From contig CASBHZ010000008.1 in the NCBI GenBank assembly GCA_949123685.1, forward strand, positions 1 through 62,493: a stretch of DNA of 62,493 nt, given 5' to 3'. The stretch comes from an uncultured Bacteroidales bacterium (GTDB lineage: Bacteria > Bacteroidota > Bacteroidia > Bacteroidales > Muribaculaceae). Shown here one piece after another: positions 8,761-18,141 of this stretch (its first letter is position 1; each line of letters opens with the position of its first letter). Position numbers and translations under genes: made by a program. A model generated the notes under the pieces. That model was not told the DNA's origin, did not search any database, and saw nothing but the letters and a program-made list of their open reading frames with translations.

Positions 8761-9618
8761 ATGGAATCTCAGAAACCTATGGCACCTAAGCCAGCAGCAA
8801 CTGTTTCTGCAAAAGTAAAAAAAGAGGAAAAAATCAGCAACATCCGCGGTATCCGCAATGCATTCCTCGTGATCATCGCCTGTGCTGTCGCAGCGGTATG
8901 TATCTTCCTTTTCGGTATGGGTTACTCCGGTAACTTCGAAGGGGGCACAACAGACGGTCATCCTCTGAACCTCGCAGGTACAGTCTACAAAGGTGGTTTT
9001 ATCGTGCCTATCCTGATGACTCTTCTTCTCACTGTTATCGTGCTTTCTATCGAGCGTTGGATCGCCATCAGCTCAGCATCCGGCAAGGGTAACACAACTA
9101 AATTCGTTGCCGACATCAAGGCTGACCTCGCTGCAAACAAAATCGACGCAGCTATGCAGCGTTGCAAAAACCAGAAAGGCTCTGTAGCTTCTGTGGTTTA
9201 CAACACTTTGGTTCGCTACAAAGAGATGGACGAGAACACAACCCTCAGCAAAGAGCAGAAACTCACAACTCTCCGCAACGAGGTTGAAGAGGCTACAGCT
9301 CTCGAGATGCCGGGTCTGTCACAGAACCTCCCCATCATCGCTACCCTCACCACTCTCGGTACACTTGTCGGTCTTCTCGGAACCGTTATGGGTATGATCA
9401 AATCATTCCAGGCACTTGCATCTTCCGGTTCTCCCGACTCTACAGAGCTTTCTACCGGTATCTCCGAGGCTCTTGTGAACACCGCCTTCGGTATCGCAAC
9501 CGGTGCTTTCGCTGTAATTTCATACAACTTCTTCACCAACAAGATCGACAACCTTACCTACGCTATCGACGAAATCGGTTTCTCTATCGTAGCTACTTTC
9601 GCTGCTACACACAAGTAA
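8761..9618 (+). CDS. exbB: ExbB/TolQ/MotA-type proton channel protein
   Basis: A 285-residue inner-membrane protein. Three hydrophobic regions fit ExbB: ~residues 38-60, ~78-100 after a periplasmic loop, and ~190-250 holding the conserved TLGTLVGLLGTVMGMIKSF and NTAFGIATGAF motifs. It forms the pentameric channel that uses the proton gradient to energise TonB. It is first in an ExbB-ExbD-ExbD-TonB operon. The Lys/Pro/Ala-rich cytoplasmic N-terminus is longer than in E. coli ExbB. Confidence 0.93.
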   Translation: MESQKPMAPKPAATVSAKVKKEEKISNIRGIRNAFLVIIACAVAAVCIFLFGMGYSGNFEGGTTDGHPLNLAGTVYKGGFIVPILMTLLLTVIVLSIERWIAISSASGKGNTTKFVADIKADLAANKIDAAMQRCKNQKGSVASVVYNTLVRYKEMDENTTLSKEQKLTTLRNEVEEATALEMPGLSQNLPIIATLTTLGTLVGLLGTVMGMIKSFQALASSGSPDSTELSTGISEALVNTAFGIATGAFAVISYNFFTNKIDNLTYAIDEIGFSIVATFAATHK

Positions 9619-9676
9619 TTCTTCATAGAGAATACACAACTAACTTTAACAAAACCGAATTAAGTTTATAGCTAAT

Positions 9677-10402
9677 ATGGGAAGAGTAAAAATTGCAAGA
9701 AAAAGCACATTCATCGACATGACCGCGATGAGTGATGTGACCGTGCTTTTGCTTACCTTCTTCATGTTGACTTCCACCTTCCTTCAGAAGGAACCCACAA
9801 CAGTTATTACACCCCCTTCAGTATCTACTGAAAAGGTGCAGGAAACCAACTTCGTGCAGGTGCTTCTGAGCCCGGAAGGCAAAGTTTGGCTCACAATGAA
9901 CAATGACACTTCATCCAATTGGAGCAACGAGAAGATGAAGATGGCACTGCTCGAAAAAGTGAGTGAAATCTACAACGAGTCGCATAAGAATAAAATAAGC
10001 TTCACACCAGAGCAAAAGTACGCCTTCAGCAAGGTAGGTTCATTTGGTGTGCCTCTCAATCAGATGGGTGAGTTCCTTGACCTCGCCTCTCAGCAGGAAG
10101 GACAGACAAAAATGGATCAATGGCTATCAGGCGAGGACGAAAATCCCAACCACGTCACCGGTATTCCAATCTCTTGGAATTCGGATGAAGCCAAACCTAA
10201 TGAATTCCAGATGTGGATGAAGGCAATGCGCCAGACAGATAACTCCAACCTTGCCGACAAGATCAAAGACGGCACCGGTGTTGCCATAAAGGCAGACCAG
10301 AATACGTCGTTCGACATCGTGCATATGGTAATGGACAATCTCCAGACAATCCACATGAATAAGTTTACGTTATTGACAGCTCTTAAAGGAGCGGAAGAAT
10401 AA
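9677..10402 (+). CDS. exbD: ExbD/TolR-type biopolymer transport protein (first copy)
   Basis: A 241-residue protein with one N-terminal span. The motif FIDMTAMSDVTVLLLTFFML carries the ExbD membrane aspartate in a variant Ala-Met-Ser-Asp setting. A long periplasmic domain follows, larger than the ~140 residues of E. coli ExbD. It is spaced 58 bases from exbB and 5 from the next exbD. Two unequal ExbD proteins in one operon are common in Bacteroidetes and may form hetero-dimers in the channel. Confidence 0.9.
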   Translation: MGRVKIARKSTFIDMTAMSDVTVLLLTFFMLTSTFLQKEPTTVITPPSVSTEKVQETNFVQVLLSPEGKVWLTMNNDTSSNWSNEKMKMALLEKVSEIYNESHKNKISFTPEQKYAFSKVGSFGVPLNQMGEFLDLASQQEGQTKMDQWLSGEDENPNHVTGIPISWNSDEAKPNEFQMWMKAMRQTDNSNLADKIKDGTGVAIKADQNTSFDIVHMVMDNLQTIHMNKFTLLTALKGAEE

Positions 10403-10407
10403 TAATT

Positions 10408-11187
10408 ATGGCAGAAGTTCAACAAAACGATGGTGGCGGCAAAGGTAAAGGTCACCAGAAAAAAATGCAGATCCGCGTGGATTTCACGCCTATGGTCGAC
10501 ATGAACATGTTGCTTATTACATTCTTCATGCTCTGTACGACAATGATCAAATCGCAGACTTTGACAATAGCGCTCCCTTCGAATGAGAAAGTTCAGAATG
10601 AGGAAAATATGTCGCAGGCATCAGCCGACGACGCCGTTACAATCATTCTTGACGCAAAAAGAAAAACCGGCTCATTCGATGTGGACACAGTGAATGGTAA
10701 AGTTCAGCCTATCATCTATTATTACTTCGGCAAACCCGGTGGTGATGCAGGTATTTTAGGCCCCGGCGGAACAGTGCTTTCCGAGAACAACAACATTCAG
10801 GAATCTCAATTCCTTGCTAACGATGAGAAATCAGGAAAAGCCCGCGGCATCCGCGAGATTATCCAGCAGCGTAACAAGGATGTCTTGACCGAAATCAATA
10901 AGCTTAAAGAGAAATACGCCAGCGGCGGTTTCGGAAGCCTCGAAACCAAAGATGGTCGCGAAAAAGCTCAGATAGCTTATGACGAGGCTGCCTCCAAGAT
11001 CAGGAAAGATGAAAATCTGAAGAAACCGGTGATCATCATCAAGTCAACACCCCAGGCTTCCTTCGGTAGCCTCGTGTCAGTGCTCGACGAAATGCAGATC
11101 AATTCGATTTCAAAATATCAGATCGACAACATGACCAAGGCGGATTCACTCATGGTGATCGACTACCAGAACCGTCACCATAAATGA
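10408..11187 (+). CDS. exbD: ExbD/TolR-type biopolymer transport protein (second copy)
   Basis: A 259-residue protein with a basic, Gly-rich N-terminus, then the classic ExbD span DFTPMVDMNMLLITFFMLCT with the proton-carrying Asp in PMVDM. The periplasmic part holds an insertion (~residues 85-190) not found in short ExbDs and a C-terminal part ending with the conserved ASFGSLVSVLDEMQ. Because it keeps the canonical VDM motif, it is the likelier proton-relay subunit of the pair. Confidence 0.92.
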   Translation: MAEVQQNDGGGKGKGHQKKMQIRVDFTPMVDMNMLLITFFMLCTTMIKSQTLTIALPSNEKVQNEENMSQASADDAVTIILDAKRKTGSFDVDTVNGKVQPIIYYYFGKPGGDAGILGPGGTVLSENNNIQESQFLANDEKSGKARGIREIIQQRNKDVLTEINKLKEKYASGGFGSLETKDGREKAQIAYDEAASKIRKDENLKKPVIIIKSTPQASFGSLVSVLDEMQINSISKYQIDNMTKADSLMVIDYQNRHHK

Positions 11188-11225
11188 TGAGTTAGATTTA
11201 TTAATACTTAAAGCAGAAAGAAAAA

Positions 11226-12098
11226 ATGGCTAATAGAAATGTAGATCTAACCTCACAAGATTGGCGTAACCTCGTCTTTGCAGATAAGAACAAAGAATTT
11301 GGTGCTTATCAGCTTCGTAAAGAGAGCGACAGGCGTCACAACTTGGCAGTGATATTCACGCTGATCGGTCTGGTGGTGATCTTCATCCTTATAATCGCGT
11401 TGAGCAAATGGTCGGACTATCGTGCCGAACAGCAGGCTATCGCCCTTCAGGAGCAACGCGAGAAGATGATGGCAGCACAGCTTGCTCAGGAACCTGAGGA
11501 GGTTGAGCCGGAACCGGAAATTGAAGAGCAGAAATTCGAACAACCCGAGATTGATGTGCCCGAAGAGGTGCTCGCGACAGTTCAGGTTACCCAGATTGCC
11601 ATTGTCGATGCAGACAAGGTAAAGAACGAGGTAATGGACATGGACACCCAGAAAGAGGACAACACCGCACGCGGTGTCGTAACTCAGGAGGGTAGCGATG
11701 ACGCCGACAAATTTAAGGCAGTTCAGGAACAGGTCATTGTAAAAGAACCCGAACCCGAAGTTAAGCCTAAAGAGGAAGAAATCTTCATAGCAGTGGAACA
11801 GCAGGCTGAATTTCCCGGTGGTGCGGCTGCAATGATGAAATGGCTCAGCAATAACGTTCGTTATCCGGAATCGGCTCAGCAGAACGATATCCAAGGAAAA
11901 GTTATCGTGAAATTCGTCGTTGAGAAGGATGGATCGATTGGAAAAGCTGAGATCCTAAAAGGTGTGGACCGCGATCTCGACCGCGAGGCACTCCGCGTAG
12001 TGAAGAAGATGCCTAAGTGGCAACCAGGTAAAAACAATGGTGTTGCCGTTCGAAGCTACTTCAACCTTCCGGTTGTGTTCCGTCTCCAGAATCAATAA
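11226..12098 (+). CDS. tonB: TonB energy transducer
   Basis: A 290-residue protein. The cytoplasmic start carries DKNKEFGAYQLRKES, typical of Bacteroidetes TonB. One span at ~residues 40-60 is followed by a Glu/Pro-rich periplasmic spacer (~90-190) and the C-terminal TonB domain (~200-290) with the AEFPGGAAAMMKWLSNNVRY motif and a YPESAQ/VxFxVxxDGSI pattern. It transmits energy to outer-membrane TonB-dependent receptors such as the one at 32.4-34.6 kb. It is last in the operon, before a terminator. Confidence 0.95.
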   Translation: MANRNVDLTSQDWRNLVFADKNKEFGAYQLRKESDRRHNLAVIFTLIGLVVIFILIIALSKWSDYRAEQQAIALQEQREKMMAAQLAQEPEEVEPEPEIEEQKFEQPEIDVPEEVLATVQVTQIAIVDADKVKNEVMDMDTQKEDNTARGVVTQEGSDDADKFKAVQEQVIVKEPEPEVKPKEEEIFIAVEQQAEFPGGAAAMMKWLSNNVRYPESAQQNDIQGKVIVKFVVEKDGSIGKAEILKGVDRDLDREALRVVKKMPKWQPGKNNGVAVRSYFNLPVVFRLQNQ

Positions 12099-12117
12099 TC
12101 CAACATATCTCACATAA

Positions 12118-12153
12118 GGGAGCGGCCTTTACGGGTCGCTCCCTATTTTTTTA
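12118..12153 (+). terminator. Terminator of the TonB operon
   Basis: Arms GGGAGCGGCC and GGGTCGCTCCC around a TTTAC loop, followed by a T-run to about 12153. Confidence 0.9.
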
Positions 12154-12162
12154 TTCATAGCC

Positions 12163-12193
12163 TTTCAAATGTTAAAATAAATTGTTAATTTTG
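12163..12193 (+). promoter_or_regulatory. Promoter candidate for the small membrane gene and PstS-like gene
   Basis: TTTC (12163-12166), 19 bases, TAATTTTG (12186-12193). One -33 mismatch. The leader of ~130 bases contains one copy of the dispersed GAAG(C/T)TGTTTAAA motif at 12231-12243. Confidence 0.55.
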
Positions 12194-12327
12194 GATTCAT
12201 CAAGCGTTGAAGTGACTTCACCTTCTTTAAGAAGTTGTTTAAAAATACTTCATTGTTTCTCTCCTACACATCAAACATTATTATCTAAAGATTGTTAAAA
12301 CATAAAGAACATCTAAAAAATAAAGTT

Positions 12328-12543
12328 ATGGAAGGCTATAATAATGATAACCGCCCAATGGCTCCAAAGGGAGCACGTCTGGCATTCGGAATCCTGATGA
12401 TATTCGTTTACGTAGGTGTAGGTTTGTTGTTCATTTTCAACATCTTTGGCATAATCAATTATACGTTCAGCTGCATTATAGGCGTGTTGCTGATTATTTA
12501 CGGAATCTTCCGGGGTTACAGGTTGTATAAAGGTACCAACTGA
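12328..12543 (+). CDS. Small two-span membrane protein
   Basis: About 71 residues from the ATG at 12328; the frame is open 36 bases further up, but that part is AT-rich leader. A polar N-terminus (Gly-Tyr-Asn-Asn-Asp-Asn) precedes two hydrophobic segments (~17-40 and ~44-62) and a basic end. No family recognised. It sits 50 bases before the PstS-like gene and directly after the TonB operon, so a small accessory of the envelope machinery is possible but unproven. Confidence 0.6.
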   Translation: MEGYNNDNRPMAPKGARLAFGILMIFVYVGVGLLFIFNIFGIINYTFSCIIGVLLIIYGIFRGYRLYKGTN

Positions 12544-12593
12544 CCCGGCAATACTTAGCAACCAATGCCTTACATCTGAATGAATTATAAGTT

Positions 12594-13598
12594 ATGACCA
12601 CAAAACGACTATTCAATATAATGCTCTCAGCGCTATTGGTGCTGGGAGCAGTGTCATGCACAAAAGTTAAACGCGGCGAATATGCCAAAGGTAGCGCAAC
12701 AATTTTTTGCGACGACGGCTTCAGGAACATCCTTAATGAAGAAATAGAGGTATTCGAATTTTCATATCCCGGATCTTCAATCATCCCCTTTTACGTGAGC
12801 GAGCAAGATGCCATAGATACCATCATGTCTGATGGCACACAAGCAATAATCGTAACCCGGGAACTTACCAAAGAGCAGAAAGATTACATCAAAAGCAAAT
12901 TCAAGCGTGTAGTGAAGACTCATTGCATCGCCGTGGATGCGGTTGCCTTGATAACCAACAAGAACAACAGGGTAACATCCCTTTCGATGAAAGAGATCAG
13001 CGACATTCTCAACCGGAAGATCACCCGCTGGAGCCAGCTTGCAGGAAACGACACCACTACCATAAAACTCGTGTTCGACAATGCCGGATCTTCAACCGTG
13101 AGCTATATGCGCGATAAATTCCTTCCCGAAGGAGCCAAGATTTCAGACAACCCTAATGCCTATGCGCAGAAAGACAACGCACAGGTATTCGATGTCGTGA
13201 AGAACGATCCCGATGCACTCGGAATCATATCTGTAAGCTGGCTTGGTGACGATCTTAGCCTTGCAAAGCAAGTGCCGGTAGAAGTTCGCAACAAGGATTA
13301 TGCCAACCAGAACGACACCATAGCCACCAACCTCACAACAGAAGTAAATGTGGTGAAGGTGAGCAATCCTACCGAAGCCAATGATTTCGATCCTTCAGGA
13401 TACAAGCCCTATCAGGTTTATATCAATTCAGGCGAATATCCATTATTTCGCAAAGTGTATATGATCTCGACAGCATCAAACTCGACAGTGTTGCACAGCT
13501 TCTATACATTCGTCACCGGTTTCGTTGGGCAGAAGATAATTTCAAAGACAGGAATACTCCCCTATCACATGAATCCGCGCGTGGTCGAACTTAAATAA
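12594..13598 (+). CDS. PstS-like substrate-binding lipoprotein
   Basis: A 334-residue protein with a lipoprotein signal (lipobox LGAVSC at ~residues 18-23). The body has the periplasmic phosphate-binding layout: a DDGFRNI-type start, the domain crossover near 115-125 (AVDAVALITNKNN), the motif MKEISDILNRKITRWSQL, and the ligand-loop-like DNAGSSTVSYMRD. No PstCAB permease genes lie nearby. In Bacteroidales such orphan PstS-like proteins often follow the TonB operon; their ligand is not certain. The family is firm, phosphate as ligand is inference. Confidence 0.85.
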   Translation: MTTKRLFNIMLSALLVLGAVSCTKVKRGEYAKGSATIFCDDGFRNILNEEIEVFEFSYPGSSIIPFYVSEQDAIDTIMSDGTQAIIVTRELTKEQKDYIKSKFKRVVKTHCIAVDAVALITNKNNRVTSLSMKEISDILNRKITRWSQLAGNDTTTIKLVFDNAGSSTVSYMRDKFLPEGAKISDNPNAYAQKDNAQVFDVVKNDPDALGIISVSWLGDDLSLAKQVPVEVRNKDYANQNDTIATNLTTEVNVVKVSNPTEANDFDPSGYKPYQVYINSGEYPLFRKVYMISTASNSTVLHSFYTFVTGFVGQKIISKTGILPYHMNPRVVELK

Positions 13599-13674
13599 GG
13601 AACCGTTAAGAAGCTGTTTAAAAACCTCATGCACATTACTTTTAACATATATTAAATTCATAGTTTCTGAATAA

Positions 13675-13706
13675 TTTGTGAATGAGGCAAAAATTTAGTA
13701 ATTTTG
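13675..13706 (+). promoter_or_regulatory. Promoter of the TPR gene
   Basis: TTTG (13675-13678), 20 bases, TAATTTTG (13699-13706): a consensus match 76 bases before the start codon at 13782. Confidence 0.8.
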
Positions 13707-13745
13707 AACTCGCTCGCAACTGATATGTTTGAGCGAGTTTTTTGA
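13707..13745 (+). terminator. Terminator-like hairpin in the leader of the TPR gene
   Basis: AACTCGCTC (13707-13715) pairs with GAGCGAGTT (13731-13739), followed by a run of Ts. It lies immediately after the -7 box and before the ORF, so it may end PstS-like transcripts or act on the new transcript as an attenuator. Confidence 0.6.
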
Positions 13746-13781
13746 ATATGACAATTAAAATTAACTGAAATCATAATAGAT

Positions 13782-15416
13782 ATGAAATTTAAAGGAATTT
13801 TGACCCTCTGCCTTGCCGGATTCGCAATTTCGGCAACAGCACAGACCCACGTCGAAGGAGCCGAATATTACAAGGCTGACCAATTCGACAATGCTAAAGA
13901 GCTTTTGCTCCGCAGCCTTAACAATGCAGGCACAGATAAAGCCGTAAGCGATTACTATCTCGGCATGATTGCGCTCCACGAGAAGAAAAATTCCGAAGCC
14001 CAAAAATATTTCGATCAAGGAATGCAGGCAAATCCGGAATACGGTTACAACTATGTAGGAGCCGGAACCCTCGCGCTTCTCGGTGGCAACCAGAAAGAAG
14101 CTGAACGCTTTTTCAAAGAAGCTGAGTCAAAAGGGAAGAAAGACCCTTCACTGCAGATAGCCATAGCACGCGCATACGACATGGCAGATCCTGTGGCTTA
14201 CGAGAAACAGATCAACAAGCGCGTGGAAAAAGCACGCAAACAGGACATGCAGAACCCGGATATCTATATATTTGAAGGTGACCAGGCTGCTGAGAAGAAA
14301 GACTGGGGAGATGCCGGCGCCAAATATGAAATGGCAGCAAACTATAATGCCAACGCATCTGATGCATATGTAAAATATGCAAACCTCTTCACGATGGTGA
14401 ACCCTCCCTACGCTATCAACATGCTCGAAAAGCTTCTCTCCGTTAACCCCAATTCGGCACTCGGTCAGCGCGAACTTGCAAACGCATATTACAACGCCAA
14501 GGATTATAAGAACGCGGCAACAGAATACGGCAAATATGTTCAGAATCCGAGCCACTTCAAGCAGGATGAAAACAGATATGCGTTCCTTCTCTTCTACGGG
14601 GGCGATTATCAGAAGGGTTATGACTATGCCACCCAGCTTATTCAGCAGGATCCCTCAAACTTCACGGCGCAACGCTACCAGTTCATGAACGCTGCCCAGC
14701 TGCCCGCAATGAAAGATCAGCTTCTCCCCATGGCAGAAGCCCTTTACAATGCACATAAGGCAAACCCTACCGGCAACAAGTTCGCAGCAATCGACTTCAC
14801 ACTTATCGCCGATGAGCTTTCAAAAGCAAAACGTGCCGACGAAGCCGTAGAAGTTCTTCTTGAGGCTATCAAAGAAATGCCCGACAACGCAGCGTTCAAT
14901 AAAGACCTGGCAATGAAATATGTTGACCAGAACAACATCACCAAGGCTGCAGAAGCATTCAGGGAATATGTGAAGAAAACTGAAGAACCCGGATATAACG
15001 ACTATAACCAGCAGGCTACGTTCTCTTTCTACGCAGCTGTAGAAAACAAAGAGAATCCTGCCAAGGCTAAGGAATTTTTCGATGAGGTTCTCGCCAATGC
15101 CGACAAGATGGCATCCATCCTACCCGACAACTACAAGCCTAAAATGCTGCAAGGCGACGTAGCAAAGCAGACTGCAGCAAACGAAGATGACGCAGCACTT
15201 GCCGCCCAGCCTAAATATGAAGAAGCAGTTGCCCTCCTTGAAGCAAGTGAAAATCCTTCACGATATGCAAGAGACGCAAAGACACTTTACATGTATCTTG
15301 GCAACTACTACATAAAGAATGATAACGTAGCAAAGGCTAAAGAATATTACAACAAGTTCCTTGCCCTTGATCCGGACAATGACGCTGTCCGCAAATACGT
15401 AGACAGCCTTAAGTAA
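13782..15416 (+). CDS. Exported tetratricopeptide-repeat protein
   Basis: A 544-residue protein with a signal peptide ending near Ala-Thr-Ala-Gln (residue ~21). Nearly the whole mature length is TPR repeats: recurring A..Y...G motifs, such as the EGAEYYKADQFDNAKELL unit at the start and a YLGNYYIKNDNVAKAKEYYN unit near the C-terminus. Such proteins are periplasmic scaffolds. It lies between the TonB-related genes and nqr with its own promoter and terminator. The partner is unknown. Confidence 0.88.
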   Translation: MKFKGILTLCLAGFAISATAQTHVEGAEYYKADQFDNAKELLLRSLNNAGTDKAVSDYYLGMIALHEKKNSEAQKYFDQGMQANPEYGYNYVGAGTLALLGGNQKEAERFFKEAESKGKKDPSLQIAIARAYDMADPVAYEKQINKRVEKARKQDMQNPDIYIFEGDQAAEKKDWGDAGAKYEMAANYNANASDAYVKYANLFTMVNPPYAINMLEKLLSVNPNSALGQRELANAYYNAKDYKNAATEYGKYVQNPSHFKQDENRYAFLLFYGGDYQKGYDYATQLIQQDPSNFTAQRYQFMNAAQLPAMKDQLLPMAEALYNAHKANPTGNKFAAIDFTLIADELSKAKRADEAVEVLLEAIKEMPDNAAFNKDLAMKYVDQNNITKAAEAFREYVKKTEEPGYNDYNQQATFSFYAAVENKENPAKAKEFFDEVLANADKMASILPDNYKPKMLQGDVAKQTAANEDDAALAAQPKYEEAVALLEASENPSRYARDAKTLYMYLGNYYIKNDNVAKAKEYYNKFLALDPDNDAVRKYVDSLK

Positions 15417-15433
15417 TAACACCACCTAAATAT

Positions 15434-15475
15434 CAAAAAAGCTCCCGTTCATGAAAATGAATGGGAGCTTTTTTG
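15434..15475 (+). terminator. Terminator after the TPR gene
   Basis: A-rich arm plus GCTCCC(G)TTCAT, loop GAAA, complementary arm and T6. Its T-tract supplies the TTTG of the nqrA promoter. Confidence 0.9.
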
Positions 15476-15503
15476 ATTTCTTTTGCATTTTTTTGTATTT
15501 TTG
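15472..15503 (+). promoter_or_regulatory. nqr operon promoter
   Basis: TTTG (15472-15475), 20 bases, TATTTTTG (15496-15503): a consensus match overlapping the preceding terminator tail. The leader is about 50 bases. Confidence 0.8.
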
Positions 15504-15556
15504 TAGCGAGTATACTTCAGCATGCCCCCTCTTCTCTAAAATATGTTTCATTACTT

Positions 15557-16882
15557 ATGTCAAATTTGATAACTCTAAAAAAAGGTCTTGACATTCCCCT
15601 GCAGGGGAAGGCTACTGCCGAGACAATCAAGGACGTTTTAAGCGATGTCTTCGCCATCACACCCGATGACTTCCCCGGCTATACCTGGAAAGCCGCCGTT
15701 AAAGCCGGAGAGATGGTAAAATGCGGATCACCTCTCCTCTATGCAAAAGAATGCGAGGAGATAACGCTGTCATCACCCGTAAGCGGCAGGGTTGAGGAAA
15801 TTCATCGCGGACAACGACGCAAGATAGAATTTATATCCGTGCGCCGCGAGGGTGAACAAACACAGATTGAAATTGACAAATCAGCCTCTTTGCTGACAAA
15901 GCTCCGCCTCTCAGGCATATTCGCAATGATGCGCCAGCGTCCTTATGACATTGTTCCTGATCAGGATGCAAAGCCACGCGATATTTTCGTGACAGCATTT
16001 GACTCGGCTCCGCTTGCACCGTCGCTGCTAAATGAAAACAACACCCGTTTCCTTGAAAGCGGACTAAAGGCACTTTCCACCCTCACCTCCGGCAAAGTAT
16101 ATCTCACGGTCCCCGCAGGATCAGGAATAACATCCAAAGTCGCCGAGGTTTATGAAATCAAAGGACCGCATCCTGCCGGCAATACCGGGACACAGGCTGC
16201 CAATATCAAACCTGTGAACAAAGGGGAAACGATATGGACACTTGACGCTACCACGGCATGCCGTATCGGAGCATTGACCGAAACAGGAATGATCGACTAT
16301 TCAACCGCCGTGGCTCTGACAGGTCCTTGCATGAAAAATCCGCATATGGTAATCACCACAATCGGTGCAAAACTTTCAACCCTGCTCTACAACCAAATCA
16401 AAAATGATTCCGGGAAGATACGCCTAATCTCCGGAAACGTACTGACCGGCTACAAGGTGGATCTGGAAAACGGATTTCTACGCTATCCTTACCGCCAGGT
16501 CACCGCGATAGAAGAGGGCGACAACGCGGACGAATTTATGGGATGGGCATCACTCAGTCCTAAAAAATATAGTGTAAGCCGCACTTTCCCCGCCTTCCTG
16601 CGCGGACTCTCCAAGCCATTTAACTTTGACGCCCGCATCAAGGGAGGACACAGGGCAATGATAATGAGTGGCGAATATGATAAAGTTTTTCCATTCGACA
16701 TATATCCTGAATATCTGATAAAGGCGATAATCGCGGGAAATATCGAAAAAATGGAAGAACGCGGCATATATGAAGTGGCACCGGAAGATTTCGCCCTTCC
16801 CGAGTTTGTCGACACCTCAAAACTGGAACTCCAGAAAATAGTGCGGGAAGGTCTTGACTATATCCGCAAAGAAACAATGTAG
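15557..16882 (+). CDS. nqrA: Na+-translocating NADH-quinone reductase subunit A
   Basis: 441 residues from the ATG at 15557. The reading frame opens 96 bases earlier, but that stretch overlaps the promoter and terminator. The start MSNLITLKKGLDIPLQGKA and the GEMVKCGSPLLYAK and SPVSGRVEEIHRGQRRKIEF segments are diagnostic. NqrA is the cytoplasmic, ubiquinone/menaquinone-contacting subunit. It is first of a complete nqrABCDEF operon that pumps Na+ outward on NADH oxidation and is the main respiratory entry in Bacteroidales. Confidence 0.96.
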   Translation: MSNLITLKKGLDIPLQGKATAETIKDVLSDVFAITPDDFPGYTWKAAVKAGEMVKCGSPLLYAKECEEITLSSPVSGRVEEIHRGQRRKIEFISVRREGEQTQIEIDKSASLLTKLRLSGIFAMMRQRPYDIVPDQDAKPRDIFVTAFDSAPLAPSLLNENNTRFLESGLKALSTLTSGKVYLTVPAGSGITSKVAEVYEIKGPHPAGNTGTQAANIKPVNKGETIWTLDATTACRIGALTETGMIDYSTAVALTGPCMKNPHMVITTIGAKLSTLLYNQIKNDSGKIRLISGNVLTGYKVDLENGFLRYPYRQVTAIEEGDNADEFMGWASLSPKKYSVSRTFPAFLRGLSKPFNFDARIKGGHRAMIMSGEYDKVFPFDIYPEYLIKAIIAGNIEKMEERGIYEVAPEDFALPEFVDTSKLELQKIVREGLDYIRKETM

Positions 16883-16895
16883 CCAGCTCAAAAGC

Positions 16896-16931
16896 TGAAA
16901 ACCGAAAACATAAAACTGAAAACTGAAAACT
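16896..16931 (+). repeat. Heptamer tract between nqrA and nqrB
   Basis: Units GCTGAAA, ACCGAAA, ACTGAAA, ACTGAAA in the 54-base gap before the GTG start of nqrB. Confidence 0.75.
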
Positions 16932-16935
16932 AATC

Positions 16936-18129
16936 GTGAAAGGATTAAAACAAAGAATAGACAGGATCAAGCCTCAGTTTGAGAAAGGGGGAAGATTCGA
17001 GAAGCTACACTCCGTGTTCGATGGCTTCTACACATTCCTGTTCACTCCAAACGAAACCTCAGCCTCGGGAGTGCATATCCACGACAGCAATGATTCAAAA
17101 CGGACAATGATAACCGTAGTGATAGCACTCCTCCCCTGCTGCCTTTTCGGAATGTGGAATATAGGACTTCAACATTACCGCGCCATCGGTGAGTTGGACC
17201 ATAGTTTCATGGAACTCTTCTTCTATGGTTTTTTTGCAGTGCTCCCGCAGATACTGACAGCCTATATCGTGGGATTGGGAATAGAGTTCGTAGTAGCACA
17301 GTTGAGGGGACATGAGATCCAGGAGGGATTCCTTGTATCCGGAATCCTAATCCCGATGATTTGTCCTGTCGACACCCCTTGGTGGATGCTCGCAGTTGCA
17401 GTGGCATTCTCGGTCATCTTTGCCAAAGAGGTCTTCGGAGGAACGGGATATAACTTCCTTAATGTAGCCCTCGTGACACGCGCATTCCTTTTCTTCAGCT
17501 ATCCTTCGAAGATGAGCGGCGACAATGTGTTCGTATCGCTCGGCAATTCTCCGGCAATCGATTCCTACACAGGCGCCACACCTCTCGGTCAGCTTGCATC
17601 CGCCACGGAGCCGGGCATTACAGTCAGCAATATTTTGGGTGAACCCCTCTCTCTTGCCGATATGTTCTTCGGGCTTTATCCCGGTTCATGGGGCGAAACA
17701 TCAACATTATGCATTCTCATAGGAGCAGCCATCCTCCTCTTCACCGGCATTGCAAGCTGGAGAATAATGGGATCGGCACTTGTCGGAGGTTTCCTCATGA
17801 GCGTGCTGGCAAACCATTTCGCGTCCGACCTTTATCCGGTGACCTTCATATCGCCTATAGAACAGCTTTGTCTCGGTGGATTCATGTTCGCCATCGTGTT
17901 CATGGCAACGGACCCGGTCACTGCATGCCGCACGAATACAGGGAAATACATTTACGGATTCCTTATAGGAGCAGTGGCAATGGTTATCCGTTGTTACAAC
18001 ACCGGCTATCCGGAGGGGGCGATGCTCGCCGTTCTTCTCATGAACTGTTTCGCACCGCTGATCGACTATTGTGTTGTCAATGCAAACGTGCGCCGACGTC
18101 TCCGCCGCGCCGAAATCAAGAACTCCTAA
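16936..18129 (+). CDS. nqrB: Na+-translocating NADH-quinone reductase subunit B
   Basis: A 397-residue polytopic membrane subunit beginning at GTG (16936). The covalent FMN site is visible as SYTGATPLGQ near residues 213-222, with Thr as the flavin anchor. Multiple hydrophobic spans and the CPVDTPWWMLAVAVAFSVIF region agree with NqrB, which holds much of the Na+ path. The 54-base gap after nqrA is filled by a heptamer tract (16896-16931), placing this repeat right before a start codon inside an operon. Confidence 0.96.
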   Translation: MKGLKQRIDRIKPQFEKGGRFEKLHSVFDGFYTFLFTPNETSASGVHIHDSNDSKRTMITVVIALLPCCLFGMWNIGLQHYRAIGELDHSFMELFFYGFFAVLPQILTAYIVGLGIEFVVAQLRGHEIQEGFLVSGILIPMICPVDTPWWMLAVAVAFSVIFAKEVFGGTGYNFLNVALVTRAFLFFSYPSKMSGDNVFVSLGNSPAIDSYTGATPLGQLASATEPGITVSNILGEPLSLADMFFGLYPGSWGETSTLCILIGAAILLFTGIASWRIMGSALVGGFLMSVLANHFASDLYPVTFISPIEQLCLGGFMFAIVFMATDPVTACRTNTGKYIYGFLIGAVAMVIRCYNTGYPEGAMLAVLLMNCFAPLIDYCVVNANVRRRLRRAEIKNS

Positions 18130-18141
18130 TCCGCAATCGCC

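Noticed and set aside
9677..11187. Two exbD genes considered as an odd duplication
   Set aside because: Tandem unequal ExbD genes are normal in Bacteroidetes TonB operons.
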